Part shown: positions 1 through 11,329 of the stretch, piece after piece
Layout of the letters: every line of letters begins with the position of its first letter
Position numbering within the stretch: the first letter of the stretch is position 1
DNA from: Inia geoffrensis
Lineage: Eukaryota; Chordata; Mammalia; Artiodactyla; Iniidae
Direction: 5' to 3'
DNA length: 64,000 nucleotides
Assembly: GCA_036417435.1 (NCBI GenBank)
Contig: CM070911.1
Span: forward strand, 8,060,001 to 8,124,000
The notes under the pieces: model-generated
The model's input: the letters and a program-made list of their open reading frames with translations, nothing else
Told to the model about the DNA's origin: nothing
Databases searched by the model: none
Translations under genes and position numbers: made by a program

Positions 1-739
1 AAACTGTTTTGGATGTACTTGACAACAATCAATTAACTGACAAGATAAAAACATCACAGGGGCAAATAAACAGTAAAACATTTAAAAACCTGTATGCCAT
101 CACTATTCTCAGGCATTTTCACATATCTTATCTAACATACTGTCTACTTCATCAGAGAGGAAGTATGAGACAAAATTTAGTTAAAAATTCCCCAAGTTTG
201 CTAAGTTTCAATGAAGGTTTTCTATTATAGAGAGACTTATCCTCCAAACACTTTTAAATCCTTATTTGTGTTTGAAGCTAGGAGGGAAGGGGTCATGTGG
301 AGTCATACAACCTTATATTCTGTATCCCATCTTCCAAGTAAAGAAAAATAGGTTTCTTGTAATTTTTAAAACCAATCCGGCAATTGTAAAGGAGAGTGCA
401 CTGCTGAGTGAATCTAAGATGGATTTAAAAGAATTTCAAACACAAAACTGTCCTTCCCTATTATTAGACATGTCACTATTATTTGATATGTTACTACAGT
501 CCTAATATTTTTTAAAACTACAGAGATTTAACTTTCATTTTATATCCCACATAAAAACAATCACTGAAAATGTTTCAGTATCACATCCATTATACTCACA
601 AACATAACATCCTCAGTTTTCCAGGCAAATATTAATCAAATCTAAACAATGAACTTCTTAAGGCACAACCAAGTACTTTACAAACCAAGTTCACAGGAAA
701 ATTAAAGGGCAAAAATATATACCCACAAATCACACAAGG
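1..739. other. AT-rich host DNA, no feature recognised
   Basis: AT-rich sequence with only short spurious open frames, no splice-flanked exon and no repeat I can name. It is probably intergenic or intronic host DNA. Confidence 0.5.
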
Positions 740-850
740 CAATCAACATTCATTAAGCCCCTACTTTGTGCCAGAGAGAGTAGAATCATTCTCTCATTTA
801 ATTCTCATAAAAACCCCCACTGGAAAAGGAATGTATTAGGAAACGGAAAA
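740..850 (-). repeat. MIR-like ancient SINE fragment
   Basis: The stretch reads like the reverse complement of the MIR 3' half: a 'tttgtgccag' block followed by 'ctcatttaattctcataa', then a GGAAAC-type segment. It is old and diverged, and its boundaries are approximate. The 851-1070 flank holds nothing I recognise except a short TATC run at 1057-1070. Confidence 0.5.
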
Positions 851-1070
851 GTGTTTTGGGACAGAGCCATTTTGGTACATAACAAAAGCAAAACTTGTAA
901 TCAGAAGTAGCTCTTTCTGCTACCCATACAACTACTGCTAGGAACAATGAAGAACATTTCGGCAAAACAAAAATAGTTGTTGGTGGTTGTTTTTAAAGCA
1001 CATGCTCTTTTCTCCCTCTGACTACTTATGTAGCTGTACAGACTCAATGGTCCACCTATCTATCTATCTA

Positions 1071-1397
1071 TTTATGGCTGCATTGGGCCTTCGTTGCTGC
1101 GCGCGGGTTTTCTCTACTTGCGCCGAGCGGGGGCTACTCTTCGTTGCAGTGCGCAGGCTTCTCTTTGCAGGGGCTTCTATTGTTGTGGAGCATGGGTTCT
1201 AGGCGCACAAGCTTCAGTAGTTGGGGCACACGAGCTCAGCAGTTGTGGCTCGCGGGCTCTAGAGCGCAGGCTCAGTTGTTGTGGCACATGCGCTTAGTTG
1301 CTCTGCGGCATGTGAGATCTTCCTGGACCAGGGCTCGAACCTGTGTCCCCTGCACTGGCAGGCGGATTCTTAACTACTGCACTACAAGGGAAGTCCC
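1071..1397 (-). repeat. CHR-1-type tRNA-derived SINE (long form)
   Basis: A full-length long CHR SINE lies in reverse orientation. The tRNA-like head is at the right end (complement of GGGACTTCCCT...), and the body contains the repeated 'cacaactactgagcc'-type blocks in reverse. The tail is the TATC/TTTA-rich stretch at 1057-1075. Open frames across it are by-products of the GC-rich SINE, not genes. CHR SINEs occur in whales, hippos and ruminants. Confidence 0.85.
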
Positions 1398-2450
1398 TGG
1401 CCCACCTACTTTTAATGAAAAAGCAAAATATTCTTCTCAGTAGAACTACAGAAGCAAGGTGTAGCTCCTCCTTACCCAGGAAGCAGTATTTCTTCTACAC
1501 GTCTGAGGGAATTTTTTTTTTTAGTAACACTTCTAAAAATTAGAAAACATTTAAAAACCTTTTAGATTCAATATCTGTCCCATCTCTCTTTTGTCCACTG
1601 TATGTGCACTTCCCTACAAATAAAAGAAGTGAGCAAGTCTTGGTAAGGGAATCTAATGCACTATATTTTGGTCTCTTTTACATTTTGGTAGTCTATACAT
1701 TTTTATTTGGCAGAGAAAAGGTCTCATTGCTAAAACAATTTGAAAACTAATAGTTTAGGCAAACCTAAAGTTTCTAAATGCCGATTACCAACTATCATTT
1801 CATACAAAATTCCTCTGCTTATCGATCAATTTCTGGCAATAACAGTACTTCAAGTAGGAACAATTTCTTGTCAATCAATTTAGAGACATGTTAGTATCAC
1901 TGGTTTAAAGAAAATTACTTAAAAACACTGAACATAAAATCATCCTTAACTGGAACTCACAAATAGCCATAATTTCTCCTACACTCCAAGGGAGTAGTTA
2001 GCGAAACAAATACATATGTGAACTTTATTCTGAGAACCATCTTCTATGGCTGATAGCTCTATCTACTTCTACCCTAGGACTCAGTACCATTATTTCCAAG
2101 TATCCAACAAATATCCAGCGGACCTCAGAAATCTCCCAAGTTGGATAAATGTACTCAATGCAAATGTATAAGATGGTCCACTGAGGTGCAAGAAGAAAAT
2201 ATTACAATTTTACACATTTAAGCTTAAAAAATTTTAAGTTTAACATAGAGGTTTTCAGCAACATCTCACTCTTGTTACCTTTCATTGAATTGTGACATAC
2301 TACAGCTTATATGTACCCAGATTTTTAAAAATTTACTAGTAGAAAGATTACCAAGCAGATTGAAAAGCATTCCATTTTGGGGTGCAGACATATGCCAAGG
2401 CTTACCAAACTACATTTCATTACGTACAATTTATTTTATGTCAATTACAC
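1398..2450. other. AT-rich host DNA, no feature recognised
   Basis: AT-rich single-copy-looking sequence. I see no coding exon, RNA gene or named repeat. Confidence 0.45.
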
Positions 2451-2467
2451 CTCAATAAAGCTATTTT

Positions 2468-2678
2468 TTTTTTTTTTTTTTTTTTTGCGGCACGCGGGCC
2501 TCTCACTGCTGTGGCCTCCTCCGCCGCGGAGCACAGGCTCCGGACGCGCAGGCCCAGCGGCCATGGCTCACGGGCCCAGCCGCTCCGCAGCATGTGGGAT
2601 CCTCCCAGACCAGGGCACGAACCCGCGTCCCCTGCATCGGCAGGCGGACTCCCAACCACTGCGCCACCAGGGAAGCCC
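2468..2678 (-). repeat. CHR-2-type SINE, with target-site duplication
   Basis: A young-looking cetacean CHR SINE in reverse orientation. Its poly(T) tail lies at the left (to 2486) and its tRNA-like head at the right, ending with the complement of GGGCTTCCCTGG. A duplication of about 17 bp (ctcaataaagctatttt) flanks it at 2451-2467 and again just after 2678, so it inserted by L1-type target-primed reverse transcription. Confidence 0.92.
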
Positions 2679-2699
2679 CTCAATAAAGCTATTTTTAAA

Positions 2700-4859
2700 G
2701 TGAATGTAATGTATATAATCACAGATTTAAGATAATACCAAAATGCAATTAGTACAAACAAACAAAAGGGCGGTGTTAACTCTTAACCTACTCCTTATAT
2801 AAGCTCTTACTGCCCAAACTATGAGGCTAAAAACAATGGCAAGCTAATCACATCACCACCTCCCAAAATTAAAAATTACCTAAAGCCTATTTGAAATATG
2901 GAATTACATCCAAAATCATTAATGATGTACTGCTATAATCTGAATTTCTGTAACACAAATTATCACACATGTAACTGGAAAGGGAATAATTTGAATATTA
3001 AGTAAAATATGTGATTTTTTTCCAGCTTGTTAATGTTTTTAAATGATGGGCAAGCTTTCTCAAGTTAAAGAGAAAGCCTTAGCAATATAGGATGACATTA
3101 AGAAAAAAGCCAAAAATCACGCAGAAATGCCTTACTAAAGTACAAATAGTAGCTTCAAAAACCCCTACACTGTTCATGACATTAAGCTATCTAGTAAGGT
3201 TACAAGTGCAGCTGAAAAAGCTGAGAAGATATTTTTCCTTTGTTAAAAACAAACAAAAACCTGATAAAGAAGGCTATAGAAATAAAGGCCTTCATAGGCC
3301 TAAATCTCAAAGAAAAAAGCTCAAGCCTCAGGGTTTAAGGCTACAGATATTCAAATGTCTGTGATGCTGGGTACAAATGTCAACAGAGATTTAACTTTGT
3401 TGCTATTTTTATTTGAATTATTGTTTTTGTTAGTGTTATGGTTAAAATTTGTATAGGTTTTGCACAGTCTGTTCCTACTCTTAGTCTCATAAGCCATGTT
3501 ATTTATGGTGCATGATTTTTGCAGAACACAAAGCTTTTCAGAAATTCATATTTCATGTTAATGACTGAAGCCATCACAATTTAAAACCTAAACAACAGGA
3601 ACATGAAAAATATCTCTATAATTATTTGCATAATATTTAATGCCTGTGTGCTACCCAGAATTTTACAAATTTTCATTGAGCTTAATGATAAATGTTTGAA
3701 AGCCTTGTGTTTTAGTTTTGTTTCTTTTTTTAAATTATTTTTATTTTTTATTAAAATAAATAAAACTTGTTAGTTTAACATCAAAAAAAGGTTTCTTTTT
3801 TTTATTTTTTTGTTTTTAATTCAGACATCATTGGGAAACACTGGATTTTTCTAATGGCAGAAATGTATGAAAAACAATATGGTAAAAAACTGAAATACAT
3901 TTTCTTGAGACCAAGTATCTTTGGAACGCACACACAAAAAAAATTGAAAAAGTTGATGTAATAAGCAACAAAATAAATTATTCCATAAAACAGGTTTACT
4001 ACACAATTGGAAGAAAGTACACACTTCTTCTAACCTGATCAGTTAAAATATGGTTGGATACTGTTGTAATGAAGAAAATATACTGTATTCTCCATAGTAA
4101 ATTACTTCTTTAATAAAACTAAATTTGATGGAAAAACCTCTGTAACACTAACCACTGAGAGAGCTGATACTTTAGCTGAAATACAAAACTGCCTCTAGAA
4201 CTACATTACATATAGTATATAACATGCAATTCATTCACTGAACAGCTTTTACAACTAAGAAATTAAATCTGTAAGAGCACAAAGTGCTATAATAGGTCAT
4301 CAACACTGTAAAATTTATAAAAATAAGATTGTTAAAGTGCGACAGAATTTTTCAATTCTTTGTAGTGAGATGAAGAACGACCATAAAAAATTTTAATTTC
4401 ACATAAAAGTTTTCTAACTATCTTGTCACAATGAACTTTTAAAAGTTATTGAACTTAGAGATGAATTACCATTTTTCTTCTATTCTATAAAAAGGCAAGT
4501 ATTCCAAATCTGACCTTGCCTATGATAACGAGTACTTACTAATAGTATGCTGGCAGATATTTCGGGGAAAAATTAATAGATTTTGTCTCAGTAAAGGTAA
4601 TATGTTAACAAATGACAAAAGAAAAACTTCCTTTTGAGGAGAAATTCTTGCTATGGAAGGAATATTTTTGAAAAAGGGTGTGTCTGGAAATGTTTCCATC
4701 CATATGTGAATTTTGCAGATAATAAGATGCTTGGCCTATTAAAATTGTTTAACTTTCATATCCATGTTTTTAAAATTTGAAAACATAATTTTCTGACCCA
4801 GTTAAAGATGTTCAGCCATATGTTAAAATATAAAAATAAATTACTTCTGATTTGCTTTC
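2700..4859. other. AT-rich host DNA, no feature recognised
   Basis: A long AT-rich stretch. A 90-codon open frame at 3092-3364 is rich in Lys/Arg from A-rich codons and has no recognisable domain. The region 3720-3830 is a low-complexity T/A run. No gene or named repeat can be supported. Confidence 0.4.
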
Positions 4860-4872
4860 AAGAACTGGACTC

Positions 4873-5083
4873 GGGCTTCCCTGGTGGCGCAGTGGTCAAG
4901 AGTCCGCCTGCCGATGCAGCGGACACGGGTTTGTGCCCGGTCTGGGAAGATCCCACATGCCGCGGAGCGGCTGAGCCCGTGAGCCACGGCCGCTGAGCCT
5001 GCGCGTCCGGAGCCTGTGCTCCGCAACGGGAGAGGCCACAACAGTGAGAGGCCCGCGTAACGCAAAAGAAAAAAAAAAAAAGA
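4873..5083 (+). repeat. CHR-2-type SINE, with target-site duplication
   Basis: Head GGGCTTCCCTGGTGGCGCAG, with A and B boxes of a tRNA promoter and a poly(A) tail at about 5065-5083. The flanking duplication is aagaactggactc, at 4860-4872 and 5084-5096. Confidence 0.93.
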
Positions 5084-5099
5084 AAGAACTGGACTCATC

Positions 5100-5814
5100 A
5101 GAGAAAACAGCAATTTACTAACCGAATTTCAACAACCACACAAAAAAGTCGTATAGCTAGTGGACGGAACTGAAAAGTGAGTATTGCGATTAACAACTGC
5201 AGCCGCTGATATACTGTGCTTCTTCCACTTGTATCCATATATCTTTGTGAAATAAAAAAAAAAAATCCTGACAGTCGTTAAAACGCAGTAGCAAAATAAA
5301 CTGAACTTCAAACCTGATCTTCAATTCACTGTACAACATGAAGCCAAAACTTTTAAAAGCAATTAAGCATATTTAATTTAATGAGAAAAGTTTTTCTGGT
5401 GTCATAAATATCTAAAAAATATGTTTATAGATTTAGCTTATACTTTTGAACTCCTGTTTTATGTGTATTTTATAACATACACAGTATTTTAATAGATGTA
5501 CACAAATTATAAATAAGACATGTCTATTTGAAGATATTTCAACTCTTTTACTGATGTAATACAAGAGTAATAGTTTGGAGATCACAAATTCCTTAAACGT
5601 CATGAATTTTTTATTATCCTTAAAGGTAAACATTTTTATTTTTCATATTTAAAGTAGCGAATATATGCCCCAAGTCTGTTGGGTAAATAAATATTCAGCC
5701 AGCATCTTGGCATCAACATAACCAAAACAATTCATATTTTCTCATTCAAATCTTACCTGCTCTGTATCTAATAAGCAGTGCCATTTTACGTAAGTCAGAT
5801 TCAGAAGTCCTTTT
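5100..5814. other. AT-rich host DNA, no feature recognised
   Basis: No exon, RNA gene or named repeat is visible. The short open frames here are within the range expected by chance. Confidence 0.4.
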
Positions 5815-6185
5815 CTTTGTCCTTTACATCAAGTCACTCCCTCTGTACTGCTGATACTTCCCCTAAGGTCTCACAGGTGCTTCCTTCTCCGCTCCAATCC
5901 CCATTACGCTTTGCTCAGATTCTCATTATTTATTACCTACTAACTTGTTTCCTTGCCTTTAATCACCCACTGCTCCAGCCCATCTCCAGCCTACTATTAA
6001 GTAGTCAATCTTCTTGAGATTTAAATCTGTACATTTCATGCCCTCCTTAAAATTATTCGACAGCATACAAATGCTTAGAAAAGGAAACCCTTAACTAGCA
6101 TTCAAAATTCTGTGCCATCTGGCCCCACCAACTTTCTGCAATCTTAATTCCCATTGTTCTACTATTCTTCACTCATATTTGTTCT

Positions 6186-6712
6186 AGATCTGTACTGTCC
6201 AATACAGAAGCCACTGGCTATGGGGTGGCCATTGAGCACTTGAAATGAGATAGCCCAAATTGAGATATGCTGTAACTATAAAATACACACTGGATTTCAA
6301 AGACTTAGTACCAAAATAAGAATGTAAAATATCTAATTAATATTTTAAAATATTTTTTACATGTTAAAGTAATATTTGGGTTATACTGGGTTAAATACAT
6401 TATTAAAATTAATTTCACCTTTATTTTACTTTATTTTTTTTTTGGCGGTACGCAGGCCTCTCCTGTTGCAGAGCACAGGCTCCGGATGCGCAGGCTCAGA
6501 GGCCATGGCTCACGGGCTCAGCTGTTCTTCAGCATGTAGGATCTTCCCAGACTGGGGCTCGAACCCGTGTCCCCTGCATCGGCAGGCGGACTCTCAACCA
6601 CTGCACCACCAGGGAAGCCCACCTTTCTATTTTTTAAAATATGACTACCAGAAAATTTTTAATTTTATATTTGACTCGCATTATATCTCTATTTGAGAGC
6701 ACTGCCTAGACC
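6186..6712. mobile_element. hAT-type DNA transposon relic, split by a SINE
   Basis: The left part contains 'actgtccaatacagaagccac' and 'ttgagcacttgaaatg', wording typical of mammalian non-autonomous hAT elements. The body continues 'acactggatttcaaagacttag' and resumes after the SINE with a 'gactcgcattatatctctatttgagagcactg' end. The family name is uncertain. It is non-coding. Confidence 0.6.
6434..6620 (-). repeat. CHR-2-type SINE nested in the hAT relic
   Basis: Reverse-oriented SINE with its T-tail on the left and the complement of GGGCTTCCCTGG at 6606-6620. About 20 bases of the usual 3' body are missing between the 'gcctctcc' and 'gttgcagagc' blocks. The host hAT sequence continues on each side (cacctttattt / cacctttctattt). 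Confidence 0.85.
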
Positions 6713-7239
6713 AACAAAACTTTAACCTTTCACACTGATCTTTCTACCCTCATAACTTTGCTTATATCAGTTCTTCACCACAGAACATTTAACACTTACT
6801 AATCATTTGTCAAGAGGCAACCATGTACCATGACTGAGTGCTAAGCATAAGAAAATGTTCTTCATGATCATCTCTACTTGCCAGATCTTATCTCTGCTTC
6901 AAGACCAGCTCAAATGCAGTTTATTTCCATGAAACCTTCCTTGATATGCCAGGATAAAAATTTCCCATCTTTTGAACTTTGACATATTACATGTTCTTCA
7001 ATGAACATGTCACTTTCTACTTACAACAGTTATTCCTACACAGTGCTTATCACATCTATTAGCTGTAAATTCCTTAAGTACAGAATTCTTCACATTCATT
7101 TTGATTCCTCTAATGGTTCTGTCATAAAACCTTACACAGATAAGAGTCTGCCCTCAAACACTGGTGATACAATTATCTAAGATTAAATAAGTTACACTTA
7201 GTAAAGCAAGAAAGTAGGTATTTATGTTAGCATTATTCA

Positions 7240-9155
7240 CATAGATATGCAATTCAATTATTATCTTGAACTTCTTTATGACCATTCCTTTCACCTTCCT
7301 GCTCTAGCGGAAACAGATTTCCTTACTTTTTCCCTTGATGACACTACCTACCTTACATTACAACCCTCTCAAATGGTAGATCTTGCAGGTGGGGTAAATG
7401 TTCTCTTTGCTTCTAGTGGTCAATCTTAGATCACTCTTCCTCTTTCTGCCAACTGTGAGCTTTGAAACACATCATCAGCCACCCACCACGCCCCTTCTTA
7501 TGCACCCGCCACCCACCATCACTAACCCTCAGTCTCTGAAGATTTTAGTTCCTTGCTAACTAACACACTCTCTAACACTAATCCTGTCATAATTCTTGGT
7601 GATGTCATTATACTCCTAGATATCCTAATACTCTGGACAATCCACTTGTGTGGTCTCCTTAACCTTATCATTACCAATAATTGTAACACCTCATAATCTC
7701 AATTTTAAACATCCTATTCATTGACCACCACCTCCTATCTTTCTAGCTCACTCTAATACTTCAACAATCTTTTGACTCAAAAGGGACCTTCAATCCAGAT
7801 CCTATCATTTTCCATTGTCCTTCATCCTCTCAACTCTTATGTTTACTCTTTACATAATTCGTATTCCAGTCAATCATCATAATCATTGCCCTGTGCTTAC
7901 CCTCGTGCTCCTCTTAATCATACTCTCCTGGCAGAACTACATCACCGGTTAAATGCAACTCTCTCTCTACTCAGTACTTGCTTGTGCCTCCAAAACTAAA
8001 TGTGACTTAAAAAACACACAACCATGCTCAAGTGGCCCTCTGCTGACTGAAAATCCTAGACTATCTCCCTGGTCCATTCTCTCTCCCACTCTCCTGCATG
8101 ATTTCACACTTTCTCCTCTCTTCTCAAACCTCAAAAATCTCCTCTCCCAACCTCATTCTCAACTAAGGTCTTGGCTTCTTACATCACTGAGAATTTACAC
8201 AAGCTCTCATCACCAAATCTGTTCATATTCCCGCATTTATACCCATATATTCTTTCTTTTCTGCCATTATATTATATATTAATTACATTACATTATATTC
8301 GTAGTTACAGCCGACCCCTCACCTATACATCTCCCATCCCCTCCTGCCTACTAACAGACAACACTGTAACTACTCCCCTCTGCCCCTACCACAGCCAACC
8401 TATCATCTCTTCATCTTTTATTCTCTATTTGATTACTGCCACTGGCATATTGTTATTTCTTCCTCTCTTAAGAAAATAAAATCCCTTGACTCTATTTCCC
8501 ATACAGTTATCATTCTATTTCTCCCTTTGCCTTTAAAGAGAAATTCCCTGAAAGAGAAATCTACGCCATCACCCCCATCCTTTCTCTTCCTATTCTCTTT
8601 AAAACTCACTCCAATCATTCCCCCCCAACCACCACCACCACCACCACCGCCACCACCCTATCTAAAAAGTTTTTCTCAAGCTTATCAATGACCTCCACAT
8701 TTTGAATCTAATTATCATTTCTAAATCCACATTTTACGCTTGACTTCTTTCTTTCAAGAGCCTAAGTCCAAACACCTACAAATCCTGCCAGCATTGCCTT
8801 CAAAATGAAATCAGAATTCCACCAGTTTTCACGACCCCTACTACCATCACACTAGTTCAAGACACCACCCTATGAATTATTGCAAAAGCCTACTTACCAG
8901 GTCTCCCTGCTTCCAACTTTGCCCTTCCCTTCTCCTTCAGATTATTTTCAAGGAACACAGAGACGATCCCATCACTCCTCTACTCAAAACCTCCAATGCC
9001 TTCCATTTCATTGAGAGTAAAGCACAGATTCTCTGCTATGACCTATGAGGCTCTTCATGATCATACTTCACCCACTTAATTGGTTAACTCTCAAGCCTCA
9101 TCCCGTTAGTTTCGTTCTCACTCATTCTACTCCAGCCACACGGGCCTTCTAAAGG
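7240..9155 (+). repeat. L2 LINE relic, ORF2 region, pyrimidine-rich
   Basis: The pyrimidine-rich sequence matches the L2 ORF2/3' region in order. Around 8690 it has 'atcaatgacctccacatttt', near 8800 'ccttcaaaatgaaatcagaattcc', around 8870 'gaattattgcaaaagcctactta', and around 8980-9140 'ctcaaaacctccaatgcc' through 'actccagccacacgggcc'. The reading frame is destroyed. A (CCA)n run at 8629-8657 lies within it. The apparent open frames between 7950 and 8480 are fossils or chance. Confidence 0.65.
8629..8657. repeat. (CCA)n trinucleotide microsatellite
   Basis: About nine ACC/CCA units with one CGC interruption, directly following a C-run. Confidence 0.9.
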
Positions 9156-9364
9156 GTTTTTTGTTTTTTTGGCAGTACGCGGGCGTCTCACTGTTGCCGC
9201 CTTTCCCATTGCGGAGCACAGGCTCCGGACGCGGAGGCTCAGTGGCCATGGCTCACGGGCCTATAGCCGCTCCGCGGCATGTGGGATCTTCCCGGACCGG
9301 GGCATGAACCCGTGTCCCCTGCATCGGCAGGCGTACTCTTAACCACTGCGCCACCAGGGAAGCC
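9156..9364 (-). repeat. CHR-2-type SINE, with target-site duplication
   Basis: Reverse orientation, with the T-tail at 9157-9170 and the head complement at the right end. The duplication ccttctaaagg flanks it (from 9145 and again after 9364). It inserted at the 3' side of the L2 relic. Confidence 0.9.
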
Positions 9365-9365
9365 C

Positions 9366-9925
9366 CTTCTAAAGGTTTATAAAATCACAACAGGGGCCCT
9401 ACACAAGGAATAAGTGGAACAGAATAGAAAGGTAGTTAGGCAGCTGCCAGGGCCTTCACAAGACGGTACATCTGGGCAACATCACAGTTCTGTGGGGTGG
9501 TGAGCTGGCTGCATACGAAAGAACTGAGCAAATTAGTAACTATATAATAGGAACCAGCTCTTAATTTTGGGAGAACAGGTACAAATGTGGGGGAAAAAAC
9601 AGCTAGAATGAATACAGGGTGTTGGGCTAGAATTGGAGGTATTGGTGTAAATATGTGATTTCCAATATATAAAAACATAAAAATATATATGTAGATATCT
9701 ATGTGGGTGTACACATAGACACCCCCATGCTTCCTTGACCTGTCCACTGCAAGGGTCTGAGTGCAGAGACAGTTCAACAGCCATGAGCTTACCTGCCACC
9801 CAGACCATGGTTTTGAAATACTCTTCTCCACTAAAAAAAAATTAGGGCTCCTTGGAGAAATAGCTGATTCCAGAACTAGAACAGGAAAATTTTAAGATGA
9901 CCTTGTGCCAAAGTAAGGAGGTGTA
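9366..9925. other. Host DNA, no feature recognised
   Basis: No gene or named repeat is supported. A minus-strand open frame of 131 codons (9436-9831) has no recognisable domain and contains a low-complexity TATA-rich stretch, so I treat it as chance. Confidence 0.4.
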
Positions 9926-9929
9926 CAGA

Positions 9930-10120
9930 TGATAAAACTGCATAGAACTATACATATGCATTGTATCAATGTCAATATCCTCATTTTGTTAATGTACTAC
10001 AGTTATGTAAGATATAAACATTGGAGGAAATTAGGTGAAGGGTACACAGGACCATTCTGGACTATTTTTGCAACTTCCTGTGAATTTATAATTACTTCAA
10101 GATACAAGTTTTTTTAAAAA
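9930..10120 (+). repeat. Ancient L1 3'-UTR fragment
   Basis: The segment 'ggtgaagggtacacaggacc', followed by 'tttttgcaacttcctgtgaa' and 'ttataattacttcaagata', is typical of old mammalian L1M 3' ends. Confidence 0.65.
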
Positions 10121-10125
10121 GTAAA

Positions 10126-10243
10126 GGGAATTCCCTGGCCATCCAGTGGTTGGGACTTTGCACTTCGGCAGCAGGGGTGTACGGGTCCGATCTCTGGTCA
10201 GGGAACTAAGATCCCACATGCTGTGTGGTACAGCCAAAAAAAA
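10126..10243 (+). repeat. Older short tRNA-derived SINE (CHR/Bov-tA-like)
   Basis: Begins GGGAATTCCCTGGCCATCCA and has a B-box-like 'ggtccgatctctggtcaggg' and 'aagatcccacatgctg', ending in an A-rich tail. It is shorter and more diverged than the CHR-2 copies in the window. Confidence 0.75.
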
Positions 10244-10559
10244 TTTTTTTTTTAAGTTAAAAAGATATTAATTAATTCTCTTCCTTACAGTAAAATGCCA
10301 ACTAATAAAAGTCGAAGGAATACTTGAATCAGAATATCACCCTTTGGCAACCACCATGGTAAAAATTAATTTAGGTGAAAAACATCAATGGATGCTAAAA
10401 CTAGTGGATTGAAGTGGGAATAGAAACATGATTTTACATAGTCTCAAAGTATCTCCCCACAAAATACTTGTTAACTATGGGGTGGGGTGGGGGGCGCTAG
10501 AAACTTGACAGACATCATCTTTAATCAAGTGATCTAAAGTTAACACTACCTAATAGGAT

Positions 10560-10880
10560 AAACTGCATGCCACCAAAAAGGATTCATTAAGAAGAAAACA
10601 ACATAACTTCTGTGAAACCGCAGCCAGAAATACATATCTTGAGTCTAGTCATCAGGAAACATGAGACCACCCAAATTGTGAGATAGTCTACAAAATGAGC
10701 GGCTTGTAATCTTCAGTATGTGAACAAATGAAAATCAAGAGAGACTGAGGAACTGTTCCAAAATGAAGGAGATTAAAGAGAGCTGGATGCAATTCATGGT
10801 CCTGGATCAGATCCTTTTTGTCTCAAGGACATTATTTGGGCAATTAACAAAATTTGAAAGAGGTCTCTAGCAAAGTGTAC
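10560..10880 (+). repeat. Possible ancient L1 3' fragment
   Basis: The blocks 'gaggaactgttccaaaatgaaggagatta' and 'gcaattcatggtcctggatc' resemble the 3' region of old L1ME-type elements. It is diverged and the assignment is tentative. Confidence 0.4.
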
Positions 10881-10964
10881 ACAGAAGTGTTTTTTAACTT
10901 TGCTGTAGTTTGAAATTGTTACCAAATTAAAAGTTTTTTTTAAAAACCACACCAAGGCATGTTC

Positions 10965-11325
10965 CTGACTCATGGCCTTTGGATTTGCTATTTCCTTCTG
11001 TCTGGAATGCTCATATCCACGTTTCTGCATGCCCAGCTCTCCTACTTCCACCAGGTTTTTACTTAAAAGGCACCTTCTAAACTATCAACACCCTATATAG
11101 TCATACCTTCCTCCTTGTTTTACTCTTTTCTCTTTACCATAAATCACTATCTTACATACAATTATCTTAACTATTTATTATTATCTGGCTGCCCATTAAA
11201 ATCTAAAGTGATGACAGGGAATTTCGGTCTATTTTGTACACTGTTACGTTCCCAGGGCCTAATCCAGGCCTAAACCAGGACTTGGCACATGGTAGTTGCA
11301 AATAAATATTTAGTAAATGACTGAA
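10965..11325 (+). repeat. L2 LINE 3' end
   Basis: It contains 'tggcctttggatttgctatttcc', 'gtctggaatgctc' and 'cttggcacatggtagttgca', and ends 'aataaatatttagtaaatgactgaa'. These match the L2 3'-terminal region in order. Confidence 0.75.
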
Positions 11326-11329
11326 AGTA

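Larger units (their letters stand above)
5820..7130 (+). repeat. L2 LINE 3' region, interrupted
   Basis: An ancient LINE-2 relic in two parts, about 5820-6185 and 6715-7130. The left part has the 'ccctgcctccagcc'-like segment and 'tgtgccatctggcccc'. The right part resembles the L2 3' end, with a 'ctgtaaattccttaagtacagaattc' type segment. The gap is filled by a hAT relic that itself holds a CHR SINE. It is diverged and non-coding. Confidence 0.55.

Noticed and set aside
2377..2761. Open frames of 100-137 codons within CHR SINEs (2.4, 18.2-18.7, 42.5-43.0, 53.4, 56.0 kb and others)
   Set aside because: They recur in every SINE copy because the GC-rich SINE body is low in stops, and the peptides are translations of the repeat.
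3092..3364. 90-codon basic open frame as a small gene
   Set aside because: Its Lys/Arg richness follows from A-rich codons in AT-rich DNA, and no domain or promoter is visible.
4873..4960. tRNA gene suggested by A and B boxes
   Set aside because: The boxes belong to the tRNA-derived heads of CHR SINEs. No cloverleaf with an intact acceptor stem and anticodon arm is present.
9436..9831. 131-codon minus-strand open frame as a gene
   Set aside because: It includes a low-complexity TATA-rich part and no family signature, and another frame on the same strand overlaps it.
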